Source: an uncultured Clostridia bacterium (lineage in GTDB: Bacteria > Bacillota > Clostridia > Oscillospirales > Acutalibacteraceae). From it: a stretch of 64,000 nucleotides of DNA. The notes under the pieces were generated by a model. That model was not told where the DNA came from. It saw nothing but the letters and a program-made list of their open reading frames with translations, and ran no database searches. A program made the position numbers and the translations under genes. Below are positions 14,783-23,022 of the stretch, in pieces (positions within the stretch are counted from its first letter, which is position 1; each line of letters starts with the position of its first letter). Where the stretch lies: NCBI GenBank assembly GCA_937884995.1, contig CAKZZL010000003.1, positions 22,434 through 86,433 of the forward strand. The letters run 5' to 3'.

Positions 14783-16804
14783 ATGAAAAAGATACAAAAA
14801 TTACGCAGTAGCTTAGCGTTTAATATTATAAGCGCCGTAGTGTTGCTGCTTTTAGTGTTCAGCTGGATTGTGAGCGTTATAGGCTATGTCAGCTTTACAA
14901 ACGCTTTTAAAAGAGAATACAGTAATACTACCGCAAGTATGGCTGATACTGCCGCCTTACTTGTAAACGGCGACCATATTGATGACTATCTTGCAGACGG
15001 CGGGCAGTCGGAGGAATATCAGCAGACAAAGCAGTATCTTGACGCCTTCTGCGAGAAAATGGATGTTTCTATTGTGTACGTCATCAAGGTCGATACCACT
15101 GATTACGGCAGGTTTACGTCTGTGTTCAATTCCGTCGGAGAGGATACGCCATACACGCCTTGGGAAATTGGTTATCAACAGGACACCACGAACGAGGAAT
15201 ATGTTGAAATCTATCGCGATATATATGAAAACGACCTCGCTTACGGCACAGTTTACAGAACGACTAAACTAAACGGTGCGCCGCCGCATATCACAACATT
15301 AGCACCTCTTAAAAACTCGCAGGGCGAGGTTGTCAGCCTGATGTGCATTCAAAGACCCATGGAGGAGCTGAGAGATGCCAGACGTCCGTATTTAATAAAT
15401 ATTGCCATTTCAACGGTTATTCTTTCCGTGATGGTTGCTTTAACTTCAGCCTTTTATATTCGCAAGGAATTTGTAAATCCGATGAAGCGCGTCAGCAGTG
15501 AAACAAGCCGTTTCGCTTTGGAAAACAAAAAGGGCGACGAGCTTGGCAACGTCAGCAAAATTGAAGAAATTTCAACGCTTGCCCGTTCCATTGATAAAAT
15601 GGAGGACGATATGTTGGCGTACATTGATAATCTGACTGCCGTAACCTCCGAAAAGGAGCGTATCGGCGCAGAACTGAATATTGCCAAAACCATTCAGGAA
15701 AACTCTGTCCCAAACATCTTCCCGGCATTCCCTCAGAGAAAGGATTTTGACGTTTACGCTTCAATGACTCCTGCAAAGGAGGTCGGCGGCGATTTCTATA
15801 ATTTCTTCCTTGTTGACGATGACCATCTCGCAATGGTTATGGCGGACGTTTCGGGCAAAGGAATTCCCGCAGCGCTGTTTATGATGGTAACGAATATTCT
15901 TATCAGCGACAGAACGCATATGGGCGGCACTCCTGCCGAAATTCTCACCTTTGTTAATGACAGTATATGCGACCATAATCAGGCGGATATGTTCGTAACC
16001 GTTTGGCTCGGTATTCTTGAAATTTCAACGGGCAAAATTATTGCCGCAAACGCAGGTCACGACGACCCCGCCGTTTATCGCAAGGGCGGTCAGTTTGAAA
16101 TTGTTAAGAATAAGCACGGTCTTGTTGTCGGCGCAATGTCAGGCATAAAGTACAAGGACTTTGAAATTCAACTGAATAAGGGTGATAAAATTTTCCTTTA
16201 TACCGACGGTCTGCCGGAGGCTACCGATAAGGACGAAAAAATGTTCACCTTAGACGGTATGCTTGAGGCGCTGAATAAATATAAAGATGAAAAACCGCAG
16301 GATATTTTGGACGGCGTTAATCAGTGCGTCAACGATTTCGTAGGCGATGCTCCGCAGTTTGATGATTTAACTATGCTCTGCCTTGAGCTGAAAGGTGAAG
16401 AAGGAAATACGCTGACCGTAGACGCCACAACGGAAAATTTGCAGCAGGTAATGGCTTTTGTTGACCGTGTTTTAGAGGATAACGGCGCGTCAATGAAAAC
16501 GCAGATGCAAATTGATTTATCCGTTGAGGAAATCTATGTCAATATTGCAAATTACGCTTACGGCGACAACGTAGGTAAGGCGGAAATATCTGCGGATTGC
16601 AGCGACGGCGAAATCACAATAACGTTTAAGGACAGCGGCGTTCCGTATAATCCGCTTGAAAAGGAAGACCCTGATATTACACTTTCCGCAGATGAAAGAG
16701 AAGTCGGCGGGCTCGGTATATACCTTACCAAAAAGAATATGGACTCCGTTTCGTATGAATACAAGGACGGCTATAATATTCTGACTATGACAAAGAAAAT
16801 ATAA
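14783..16804 (+). CDS. SpoIIE-type phosphatase fused to RsbW-like ATPase domain
   Basis: This 673-residue membrane signalling protein has TM1 (about 10-38), an extracytoplasmic sensor region (about 40-205), TM2 (LINIAISTVILSVMVALTSAFYI) and a HAMP-like segment. A PP2C/SpoIIE phosphatase spans about 300-545, with EVGGDFYNFF, MADVSGKGIPAALFM, YTDGLPEATD and FDDLTML as metal-binding blocks. The C-terminal 120 residues form a GHKL ATPase (EEIYVNIANYAY, KDSGVPYNP, GGLGIYLTKK) like anti-sigma kinase RsbW. Phosphatase and kinase activities towards STAS proteins are thus in one sensor-controlled polypeptide. Two candidate substrates lie at 14483 and 17384. Confidence 0.9.
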   Translation: MKKIQKLRSSLAFNIISAVVLLLLVFSWIVSVIGYVSFTNAFKREYSNTTASMADTAALLVNGDHIDDYLADGGQSEEYQQTKQYLDAFCEKMDVSIVYVIKVDTTDYGRFTSVFNSVGEDTPYTPWEIGYQQDTTNEEYVEIYRDIYENDLAYGTVYRTTKLNGAPPHITTLAPLKNSQGEVVSLMCIQRPMEELRDARRPYLINIAISTVILSVMVALTSAFYIRKEFVNPMKRVSSETSRFALENKKGDELGNVSKIEEISTLARSIDKMEDDMLAYIDNLTAVTSEKERIGAELNIAKTIQENSVPNIFPAFPQRKDFDVYASMTPAKEVGGDFYNFFLVDDDHLAMVMADVSGKGIPAALFMMVTNILISDRTHMGGTPAEILTFVNDSICDHNQADMFVTVWLGILEISTGKIIAANAGHDDPAVYRKGGQFEIVKNKHGLVVGAMSGIKYKDFEIQLNKGDKIFLYTDGLPEATDKDEKMFTLDGMLEALNKYKDEKPQDILDGVNQCVNDFVGDAPQFDDLTMLCLELKGEEGNTLTVDATTENLQQVMAFVDRVLEDNGASMKTQMQIDLSVEEIYVNIANYAYGDNVGKAEISADCSDGEITITFKDSGVPYNPLEKEDPDITLSADEREVGGLGIYLTKKNMDSVSYEYKDGYNILTMTKKI

Positions 16805-16817
16805 AGGAAACTATTTT

Positions 16818-17381
16818 ATGAGCAATATTTTTGATAAGGCGGTTGCCTTTGCATTAAAGGCGCACGAGGGACAAACGAGAAAGGACGGCGGTGTGTATAT
16901 TCTTCATCCGCTTGAAGATGCGACTATCGTTGGAACTATGACGAGCGATTTAGAGGTGCTTGCTGCCGCCGTGCTTCACGATACGGTGGAGGATACGCCT
17001 GTTACTGCGCAGGATATTCTTGATAATTTCGGCGAAAGAGTGGCAGAACTCGTTGCGCACGAAACGGAGGATAAACGCCCCGATGTGCCGCCGAGCGAAA
17101 GTTGGAAAATACGCAAGGAAGAAAGCCTTGCCGTGTTGAAAGACGCGGGCATTGAAACAAAAATGCTGTGGCTTGGCGATAAGCTTTCCAATATGCGCTC
17201 GCTTGCAAGGGATTATGACAAAATAGGCGTGGCAGTTTTTGACCGCTTTAACGAGAAAGACCCGAAAGAGCAACACTGGTATCATTCAACGATACTTGAA
17301 TATATCAGCGAATTATCCGACTATCCTGCATATAAGGAATATGAAAAGCTTGTAAATCATGTTTTTAACGGAGAGGACTAA
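16818..17381 (+). CDS. MESH1-like HD hydrolase (ppGpp hydrolase family)
   Basis: This 187-residue stand-alone HD protein is similar in size to MESH1/small alarmone hydrolases. It has AFALKAHEGQTRKDG, YILHPL (H30), AAVLHDTVEDT (H54, D55, E58, D59) and WLGDKLSNMRS (D121), matching the metal and substrate residues of the RelA/SpoT hydrolase domain. No synthetase domain is present. It would lower (p)ppGpp or hydrolyse a related nucleotide such as NADPH in the cytoplasm. It sits between the phosphatase gene and the STAS-kinase gene, linking starvation signalling to the switch. Confidence 0.83.
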   Translation: MSNIFDKAVAFALKAHEGQTRKDGGVYILHPLEDATIVGTMTSDLEVLAAAVLHDTVEDTPVTAQDILDNFGERVAELVAHETEDKRPDVPPSESWKIRKEESLAVLKDAGIETKMLWLGDKLSNMRSLARDYDKIGVAVFDRFNEKDPKEQHWYHSTILEYISELSDYPAYKEYEKLVNHVFNGED

Positions 17382-17383
17382 TA

Positions 17384-18511
17384 ATGACTATTGAATTAAA
17401 GGGACGAATTGACTCGTCAAATGCGGCTGAAACCGAGTTAAAGATTAATGAACAGATAGGCGATTACAGCGGCGAGATTACTCTTGACGCAAGCGGGCTT
17501 GAATACATTTCAAGCGCAGGACTTCGCATTATTCTTCGCCTGAAAAAAGCAAACGCCGAAACAAAGGTAGTAAACTGTAATTCAGAGGTTTATGAAATCT
17601 TTGATATGACGGGCTTTACGGAAATGATGAATATTTCAAAGGCTTACAGAAAACTTTCCGTTGAAGGCTGCGAGGTTATAGGCGAAGGCGCAAACGGTAT
17701 CGTTTACCGTACGGACCCCGACACTATCGTTAAGGTTTATAAAAACCCCGATTCGCTTGACGAAATACATAACGAGCGTGAGCTTGCAAGAAAAGCCTTC
17801 GTTATGGGAATTCCAACGGCTATTCCTTACGACGTTGTTCAGGTTGGTGATTTATACGGCTCGGTTTTCGAGCTGCTTAATGCCAAGTCCTTTTCAAAAC
17901 TTATTGCCGAAGGCGGCGACATTGACGAACTTGCAAAGGAGAGCGTAGACATTCTTAAAACGATTCATTCAACTATGCTAAAGGACGGCGAACTTCCGAG
18001 CAAAAGTGAAGAGGCAATCGGCTGGGCTGAATATGTTAAGCCTCATCTTCCCGAGGAAATCGGCGAAAAGTTGCTCTCGCTTTTTAAGGATATTCCCGAA
18101 ACGAATAATATGCTCCACGGCGACTTCCATATTAAAAACATTATGCAGCAAAACGGTGAGAACCTGCTGATTGATATGGATACGCTTTCTATGGGACATC
18201 CCGTTTTTGAGCTTTCCCAGATGTATCTTGCCTATCTTGGCTTCAGCGAAACCGACCACGACGACGTTAAGAGCTTCCTCGGAATAGACCGTGAAACCGC
18301 CGAGCAGTTCTGGAACAGCTCGCTTAAATATTACTTCGACGGCAAGGATGAAGAATTTATTAAAGAGGCAGTCATCAAGGCGAGAATTATCGGATATACA
18401 AGGCTTTTAAGAAGAACGCTAAAGCGTTCACCCGAAAACAAGAATATTATATTTAACTGCTCAAAACAACTTTGCAAACTTGTTAATGAAACAGAAAGCC
18501 TTTATTTCTGA
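17384..18511 (+). CDS. STAS-domain fused to APH-like kinase (TIGR02172-like)
   Basis: This 375-residue protein combines an N-terminal STAS domain (1-90, LEYISSAGLRIIL with S44 as likely phospho-acceptor, IFDMTGFTEMM) with an aminoglycoside-phosphotransferase-like kinase (about 92-375). The kinase has the P-loop IGEGANGIVYR, KVYKNP lysine, LHGDFHIKNIM catalytic loop and LIDMDTLSMGHP metal site. All catalytic residues look intact. The fusion suggests a kinase gated by STAS phosphorylation through the neighbouring SpoIIE-type enzyme. It is 2 bases after the HD gene. Its substrate is unknown; antibiotic resistance should not be assumed. Confidence 0.85.
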   Translation: MTIELKGRIDSSNAAETELKINEQIGDYSGEITLDASGLEYISSAGLRIILRLKKANAETKVVNCNSEVYEIFDMTGFTEMMNISKAYRKLSVEGCEVIGEGANGIVYRTDPDTIVKVYKNPDSLDEIHNERELARKAFVMGIPTAIPYDVVQVGDLYGSVFELLNAKSFSKLIAEGGDIDELAKESVDILKTIHSTMLKDGELPSKSEEAIGWAEYVKPHLPEEIGEKLLSLFKDIPETNNMLHGDFHIKNIMQQNGENLLIDMDTLSMGHPVFELSQMYLAYLGFSETDHDDVKSFLGIDRETAEQFWNSSLKYYFDGKDEEFIKEAVIKARIIGYTRLLRRTLKRSPENKNIIFNCSKQLCKLVNETESLYF

Positions 18512-18516
18512 TTAAT

Positions 18517-19320
18517 ATGATTATTTTGATTAAAACAGCAAACGCCGATAATTTCACTATGAACTATTTTACCTTCGGAAAGGGCGAAAAGACTTTTGTT
18601 ATCCTTCCCGGAATGAGCGTTCAGAGCGTGATGGGCGCTGCGAATATAATTGAAAAGGCTTATGCCGTTATCGCTCAGGAATTTACCGTTTACGTCTTTG
18701 ACCGCAGGAATGAGCTTCCGCCGTCATATTCCGTTTACGATATGGCAGAGGACACGGCAAAGGTGTTTCGTACTCTCGGGCTGAAGGATATTTACCTTTT
18801 CGGTGCTTCTCAGGGCGGAATGATTGCAATGACTATTGCTGCCCGTTATCCCGAACTTGTTAAAAAGCTGATGCTCGGCTCGTCCTCTGCACGCATTACC
18901 AAAGAGCAGTATAACGCAATATCAAAGTGGACTGCTCTGGCAAAGAAAAAAGACGGAATTAATCTCAGCCTTGAAATGGGCAGGGTCCTTTATCCCGAGG
19001 CACTTTTTGAGCAGTATAAAGAGGTGCTGAAAATGACGGGCGAAAGCATTACCGACGCTGAACTCGAACGTTTCATTCTTTTTGCCGAAGGCACAAAAGA
19101 TTTTGATATATCAAAGGAACTCCGCAACATTAAATGTCCCGTTTTATCACTCGGCGCAGCGGACGATAAGGTGCTGCCCGGTGCTGCTGAAGAACTTAAA
19201 ATTTTGTTTTCGGATAATCCGAATTTTGAAACTTATCTGTATAACGGCTACGGTCACGCCGCTTTTGATACTGCGCCCGATTATAAAGAGCGCCTGTTAC
19301 AATTTATGAGTAAGGAATAA
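18517..19320 (+). CDS. Alpha/beta hydrolase
   Basis: This 267-residue protein has the hydrolase fold: FVILPGMSVQSV (oxyanion loop), VYVFDRRNELPPS, nucleophile elbow FGASQGGMIAM, late Asp in LSLGAADDKVLPG and His in YNGYGHAAFD. There is no signal peptide, so it is cytosolic. It begins 5 bases after the STAS-kinase stop and its ribosome site is weak, so it may rely on coupling. Substrate unknown; an esterase or peptidase role is possible. Confidence 0.8.
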   Translation: MIILIKTANADNFTMNYFTFGKGEKTFVILPGMSVQSVMGAANIIEKAYAVIAQEFTVYVFDRRNELPPSYSVYDMAEDTAKVFRTLGLKDIYLFGASQGGMIAMTIAARYPELVKKLMLGSSSARITKEQYNAISKWTALAKKKDGINLSLEMGRVLYPEALFEQYKEVLKMTGESITDAELERFILFAEGTKDFDISKELRNIKCPVLSLGAADDKVLPGAAEELKILFSDNPNFETYLYNGYGHAAFDTAPDYKERLLQFMSKE

Positions 19321-19324
19321 CGTT

Positions 19325-19987
19325 ATGGCTACTGATTATAAAAGAGAAGCAGAACTTGATTGCTCGCGCTTTGTATTACTTTCGGACTACGTTCCCTCTA
19401 TCGTGCAGGAAATCCGCTATTTTTCAACCTATAACTTTGTCGGCGACAGAGTTGACGGTTATGAGGAGCCCTGCGCAATTATCACGAAAGACGCTGCAAG
19501 AGCGCTGAAGGCTGTTGCGAACGAGGCAAACGTTGCAGGCTACCGCCTTAAAATTTTTGACGCTTACAGACCTGCAAGAGCAGTCAAGCATTTTGTGCTT
19601 TGGGGTATTGAGGATTTGGATTTAAGAACGAAACCGTTTTTCTATCCCGACCTTGAAAAAACGGCGCTATTTGAGCTTGGCTATATCGCAAGTCAGTCAA
19701 GTCACAGCAGGGGCAGCACCGTTGATTTAACGCTGCTTGATATGTCAACGGGCAAGGAAGTTGATATGGGCAGTCCGTTTGACTTTTTCAGCGAGGTTTC
19801 GCATCCCGATTACAAGGGCGTTACCGACGAGCAGTATGAAAACCGTATGTTCCTGCAAAGGATTATGGTGCGAAACGGTTTTGAACCAATAGACTGCGAA
19901 TGGTGGCATTTTACCTTAAAGGATGAGCCTTTTCCTGACACCTATTTTGATTTCCCCGTTTCAGCTGAATATCTGAAAAACAAATAA
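19325..19987 (+). CDS. VanX-like D-alanyl-D-alanine dipeptidase (M15D)
   Basis: This 220-residue zinc peptidase belongs to the VanX/DdpX family. It has FDAYRPARAVKHF (R82 of the substrate site), SSHSRGSTVDLTLLD (zinc ligands H127 and D134) and CEWWHF (catalytic E192, zinc ligand H195). VanX itself is about 202 residues. There is no signal peptide, so it would cleave D-Ala-D-Ala in the cytoplasm, for wall precursor recycling or for changing wall chemistry. No vanH, vanA or vanS/R-type genes accompany it, so glycopeptide resistance is not implied. It is the last gene of the cargo operon. Confidence 0.9.
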   Translation: MATDYKREAELDCSRFVLLSDYVPSIVQEIRYFSTYNFVGDRVDGYEEPCAIITKDAARALKAVANEANVAGYRLKIFDAYRPARAVKHFVLWGIEDLDLRTKPFFYPDLEKTALFELGYIASQSSHSRGSTVDLTLLDMSTGKEVDMGSPFDFFSEVSHPDYKGVTDEQYENRMFLQRIMVRNGFEPIDCEWWHFTLKDEPFPDTYFDFPVSAEYLKNK

Positions 19988-20005
19988 ATATACTGTGGAA
20001 AGCAT

Positions 20006-20039
20006 TAAAGAGTAGTGCCATTTCGGTAACTACTCTTTA
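20006..20039 (+). terminator. Hairpin at the end of the cargo operon
   Basis: TAAAGAGTAGT (20006-20016) pairs perfectly with ACTACTCTTTA (20029-20039) around a 12-base loop, 19 bases after the stop of the VanX-like gene. The 3' side is T-rich but lacks a clean T run. Confidence 0.65.
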
Positions 20040-20106
20040 GTATTTCTAAATAAAAATCTTTTATAACGCCTGGGATAAAATCTTTAGAGAAATAATAACA
20101 AACCCC

Positions 20107-20276
20107 TCTTCAAATAACGACTTTGTATCTTCCGACGCCGAAACTGAACGTGTCACGAATAATTATGCTGTCGGGAATTTGTTTCAGCCACTTTTTGCTG
20201 AAATTGGTGTTGCCGCGAAATACATATCAAAGTTCGCCGTCGGCAGTACCACCCAATCTGAATCGTCGGGCTTATT
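20107..20276 (-). pseudogene. Orphan 3' fragment of the gene at 28894-29724
   Basis: These 170 bases match 28891-29058 in the same orientation with few differences and one 2-base indel. They correspond to the last ~55 codons of the unknown gene downstream of the DUF4143 ATPase. No start or other part of that gene is here, so it is a remnant. The two copies flank an 8.6-kb block. The remainder of the gap 19988-20460 holds the operon terminator, an 8-bp inverted repeat (20280-20287 with 20333-20340) and the next promoter. Confidence 0.85.
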
Positions 20277-20400
20277 ATGTGTGGTATTCATAAACATCGA
20301 TCTTTAACTCAGTAAGTATACTCATTAATAATATACCACAAATTTATATTACTAATTAATGCCTACCGTAAAGATATTTCAAATAGAACTTAAAAAACAA

Positions 20401-20429
20401 ATGACATTGATTTGAAATTATGATATAAT
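20401..20429 (+). promoter_or_regulatory. Promoter of the clostripain-like gene
   Basis: ATGACA (20401-20406), 17 bases, TATAAT (20424-20429) preceded by TGA (extended -10). It lies about 30 bases before the start at 20461. Confidence 0.65.
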
Positions 20430-20460
20430 CATATATAACGAATTAATGGGAGCATTAAGG

Positions 20461-22353
20461 ATGAAAAGAGCAATTTCATTTATAATGACACTTGTATTGC
20501 TGCTTACGCTATTCTGCGGTTGCAGTAATATAACCTCAAATAAGAAAACGTTATTCATATATATGTGCGGCTCTAATTTGGAAACGAAGCAGGGACTTGC
20601 AGGAAAAAACATTGACGAAATCCTGTCTGCAAATATCGGAAATAATATGGATATTGTTATTGAAACAGGCGGCGCACAAATTTGGCGTTCTCACGATATT
20701 GATAACAGCGCAATTCAGCGATATGAGATTAAAGACGGAAAGCTTAATCTGATTGAAACCGTTGAAAATAATAATATGGGCGAGGCTGAAACGCTGACGG
20801 ATTTTCTTACTTGGGGGCAGGAGCATTACTCCACGAAGGACAGTATGCTCGTCCTTTGGGACCACGGTGCCGGAGCAACCAAAGGCGTTTGCTATGACGA
20901 AAACTACTCCTATGATTCCCTGACATTAAAGGAATTAAAGGAAGCGCTTGAAAACGCAAATCTGCAAAACAAGTTTCAGATTATCGGTTTTGACGCCTGC
21001 CTTATGGCGTCTATCGAAACGGCATATTATGTTTACGATTATGCAAGATATATGGTTGCCTCTGAGGAAATTGAACCCGCCGGAGGCTGGGATTACAAAA
21101 CCTTATGCGAAGCCTTTTCCGAAAGCAGGGATTATGTTTCAATCGGCAAGGCGATTTGCGATGCATATATGCAAAAATGCAAGGATAAGGGAAAGCTTTT
21201 TGCTACGCTTTCACTGTTTGATTTATCGCAGACGCCGCTTCTTATGAATCAGTGCTCCGCTGCAATTGAATATATTGAAAGATTTACAGGCAAATCCGAT
21301 TATTTTTCAGAAGTCAGAAATGCGATGAACACCTGTGAAAAATTCGGAGGCGATAATGCGTTTCAGGGTGCTTCCAATATGCTCGACTTTGTGGATTTTG
21401 TAAACAGCGTAACCGGCGAAGAATACAAGGACCTTATCGACGCAAGCGATTTTGTTCTGTATTCCGTCAACAGCGGTCAGAGAACCAACAGCGGTATTTC
21501 CTTTTACTATCCGATGGTTTATAATGAACAAGAGGTTAATGATTACTTAGAACTTAAAGTAAATGATAATTTCAACAGCTTTTTATCAAGGCATTACACC
21601 AATGTACCCGCAACAACGATAACCTTTTCCGATAAGGGAAGTATCGCTTCAAACGGCGCTTTTACGGTTAAGCTGAATCCCGATTGCGCCGATTATTTCA
21701 GTCAGATTAATTTCATTCTGATGAACAGGGATGAAAACGGTGTGCAGCACATTTTATGTACGGATAATGATATGAATAAAGACTGGGAGAATATGACGTT
21801 CAGGAGCAATTTCAGAGGAATAAACCTTGCGCTTGACGGACACAGACTTTTCTACACAAGCGTTGCAAACAATCCAAATTACACATCGTTTATCGCTCCT
21901 GTTAAGGTAAACGGAGAAAAAACTAATTTGCGCTTTGTTTTTGTATGGGACGACAGTGCATTTAACGGCGGTTATTATCAGTTGGCAGGTCTGTGGAACG
22001 GCTATGACGAAAACGGTCTTCCCGATAACGATATTATCCCGCTAAAAAAAGGCGACAAGCTTCAGGTTGTTACAGACACAGTTCTTGAAAACGGCACGCC
22101 AAAGGAAAACTACGGTGAAGAGTTTACAATCGGCGAAGACGGCGGCACTATTTCAAAAATCCCGCTTGACGGCAAGGAATATCAGTACGTATTTGTTGCA
22201 ACGGATATTTTCGGCAACACATACACATCGGATATGGCAACCTTTGAAATGACGGTAAGCTACGACGAGCTGCTTAATAATCCTCTGCCCGATGAAACCT
22301 TTGCGGCAAAGGTAACGAATATAGAGCCGTATGAGAATAATACTGTAAATTAA
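20461..22353 (+). CDS. Clostripain-family (C11) cysteine peptidase lipoprotein
   Basis: This roughly 630-residue exported protease has a signal peptide ending in LFCGC (lipid-anchored Cys21). The C11 catalytic domain has FIYMCGSNLE, VLWDHGAG with catalytic H135 and IIGFDACLMAS with catalytic C180, then VASEEIEPAGGWDY. C11 peptidases cleave after Arg or Lys. Residues after about 380 form beta-rich accessory domains. The start at 20461 is chosen because GGGAG is 8 bases upstream and it begins the signal peptide; an ATG at 20446 is in frame. The membrane protein gene follows after 24 bases. Confidence 0.88.
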   Translation: MKRAISFIMTLVLLLTLFCGCSNITSNKKTLFIYMCGSNLETKQGLAGKNIDEILSANIGNNMDIVIETGGAQIWRSHDIDNSAIQRYEIKDGKLNLIETVENNNMGEAETLTDFLTWGQEHYSTKDSMLVLWDHGAGATKGVCYDENYSYDSLTLKELKEALENANLQNKFQIIGFDACLMASIETAYYVYDYARYMVASEEIEPAGGWDYKTLCEAFSESRDYVSIGKAICDAYMQKCKDKGKLFATLSLFDLSQTPLLMNQCSAAIEYIERFTGKSDYFSEVRNAMNTCEKFGGDNAFQGASNMLDFVDFVNSVTGEEYKDLIDASDFVLYSVNSGQRTNSGISFYYPMVYNEQEVNDYLELKVNDNFNSFLSRHYTNVPATTITFSDKGSIASNGAFTVKLNPDCADYFSQINFILMNRDENGVQHILCTDNDMNKDWENMTFRSNFRGINLALDGHRLFYTSVANNPNYTSFIAPVKVNGEKTNLRFVFVWDDSAFNGGYYQLAGLWNGYDENGLPDNDIIPLKKGDKLQVVTDTVLENGTPKENYGEEFTIGEDGGTISKIPLDGKEYQYVFVATDIFGNTYTSDMATFEMTVSYDELLNNPLPDETFAAKVTNIEPYENNTVN

Positions 22354-22377
22354 AAGCATAAACAGGAGAAAGAAATT

Positions 22378-22938
22378 ATGGAAAAAGGTAAAAATATGCT
22401 GCAACGAGTTATCGTTGTGCTTTTGTCGCTTGCAGGAATCGCAGTCTGCATTGTTTCAATCTTTTGGAGAATAGATAATTATATATCCATCCGCTCGTTC
22501 ATCGTTGTCGGCATTTATTATTGCCTTGTTTTTTATTACGGAGTTTACGGGTACAAAATCCCGCACGGAAACCTTGTAAGGTATCTTATGCTGATATTAG
22601 CGGCGTATAATATTTTTAACGTTACCGTTTCAATTTATCGCTGGTATAAGCTGCCGTGGGTTGTGCTTGTTGCAGGCAATCTTGCCGCAATGTTTATTGC
22701 CTATATGGCGGGAAGGCTTAATAAGTTCAAGAAAAATATTATCGTTGCAGTTATCGTTACGGCGTTGCTGCTTGCAGAGTGCTTCTGGCCCGTTAAGATT
22801 CCGGGCGTTGAGGCTGACGCGCTTTTCTACCTTGACCGCTCGCTGCCCCTCTTTATGTGGCTTACGATAATGAGCATTTACTTCTTCCGCCATAAAGAGC
22901 ATACCCAAGCAGGTCTTGCGGATAAGACCAAAGAATAG
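22378..22938 (+). CDS. Membrane protein of unknown function
   Basis: This 186-residue protein has about six predicted membrane helices (for example VIVVLLSLAGIAVCIVSIF, FIVVGIYYCLVFYYGVYGY, VVLVAGNLAAMFIAYMAG, IIVAVIVTALLLAECFW). No domain is recognised. It has a strong AGGAG ribosome site and is probably cotranscribed with the clostripain-like protease, so it might help its processing or export; this is inferred from position only. Confidence 0.6.
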   Translation: MEKGKNMLQRVIVVLLSLAGIAVCIVSIFWRIDNYISIRSFIVVGIYYCLVFYYGVYGYKIPHGNLVRYLMLILAAYNIFNVTVSIYRWYKLPWVVLVAGNLAAMFIAYMAGRLNKFKKNIIVAVIVTALLLAECFWPVKIPGVEADALFYLDRSLPLFMWLTIMSIYFFRHKEHTQAGLADKTKE

Positions 22939-22949
22939 TTCTGATATAC

Positions 22950-22982
22950 AAAAAATGCCCACCGCATTTTTGTGCAGTGGGC
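22950..22982 (-). terminator. Bidirectional terminator between converging genes
   Basis: GCCCACCGCA (22957-22966) pairs with TGCAGTGGGC (22973-22982) with one mismatch. The A run at 22950-22955 gives a T run on the minus strand, so it best serves the large lipoprotein gene that ends at 23023; on the plus strand the tail TGTTGTATTTT is weaker. Confidence 0.75.
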
Positions 22983-23022
22983 TGTTGTATTTTAGCTTAC
23001 TGTTTTCGACTCTGATTACAAA

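Noticed and set aside
17384..19987. Antibiotic-resistance locus because of APH-like and VanX-like proteins
   Set aside because: The kinase is fused to a STAS domain and the dipeptidase has no vanH/vanA partners; the context is signalling, not resistance.
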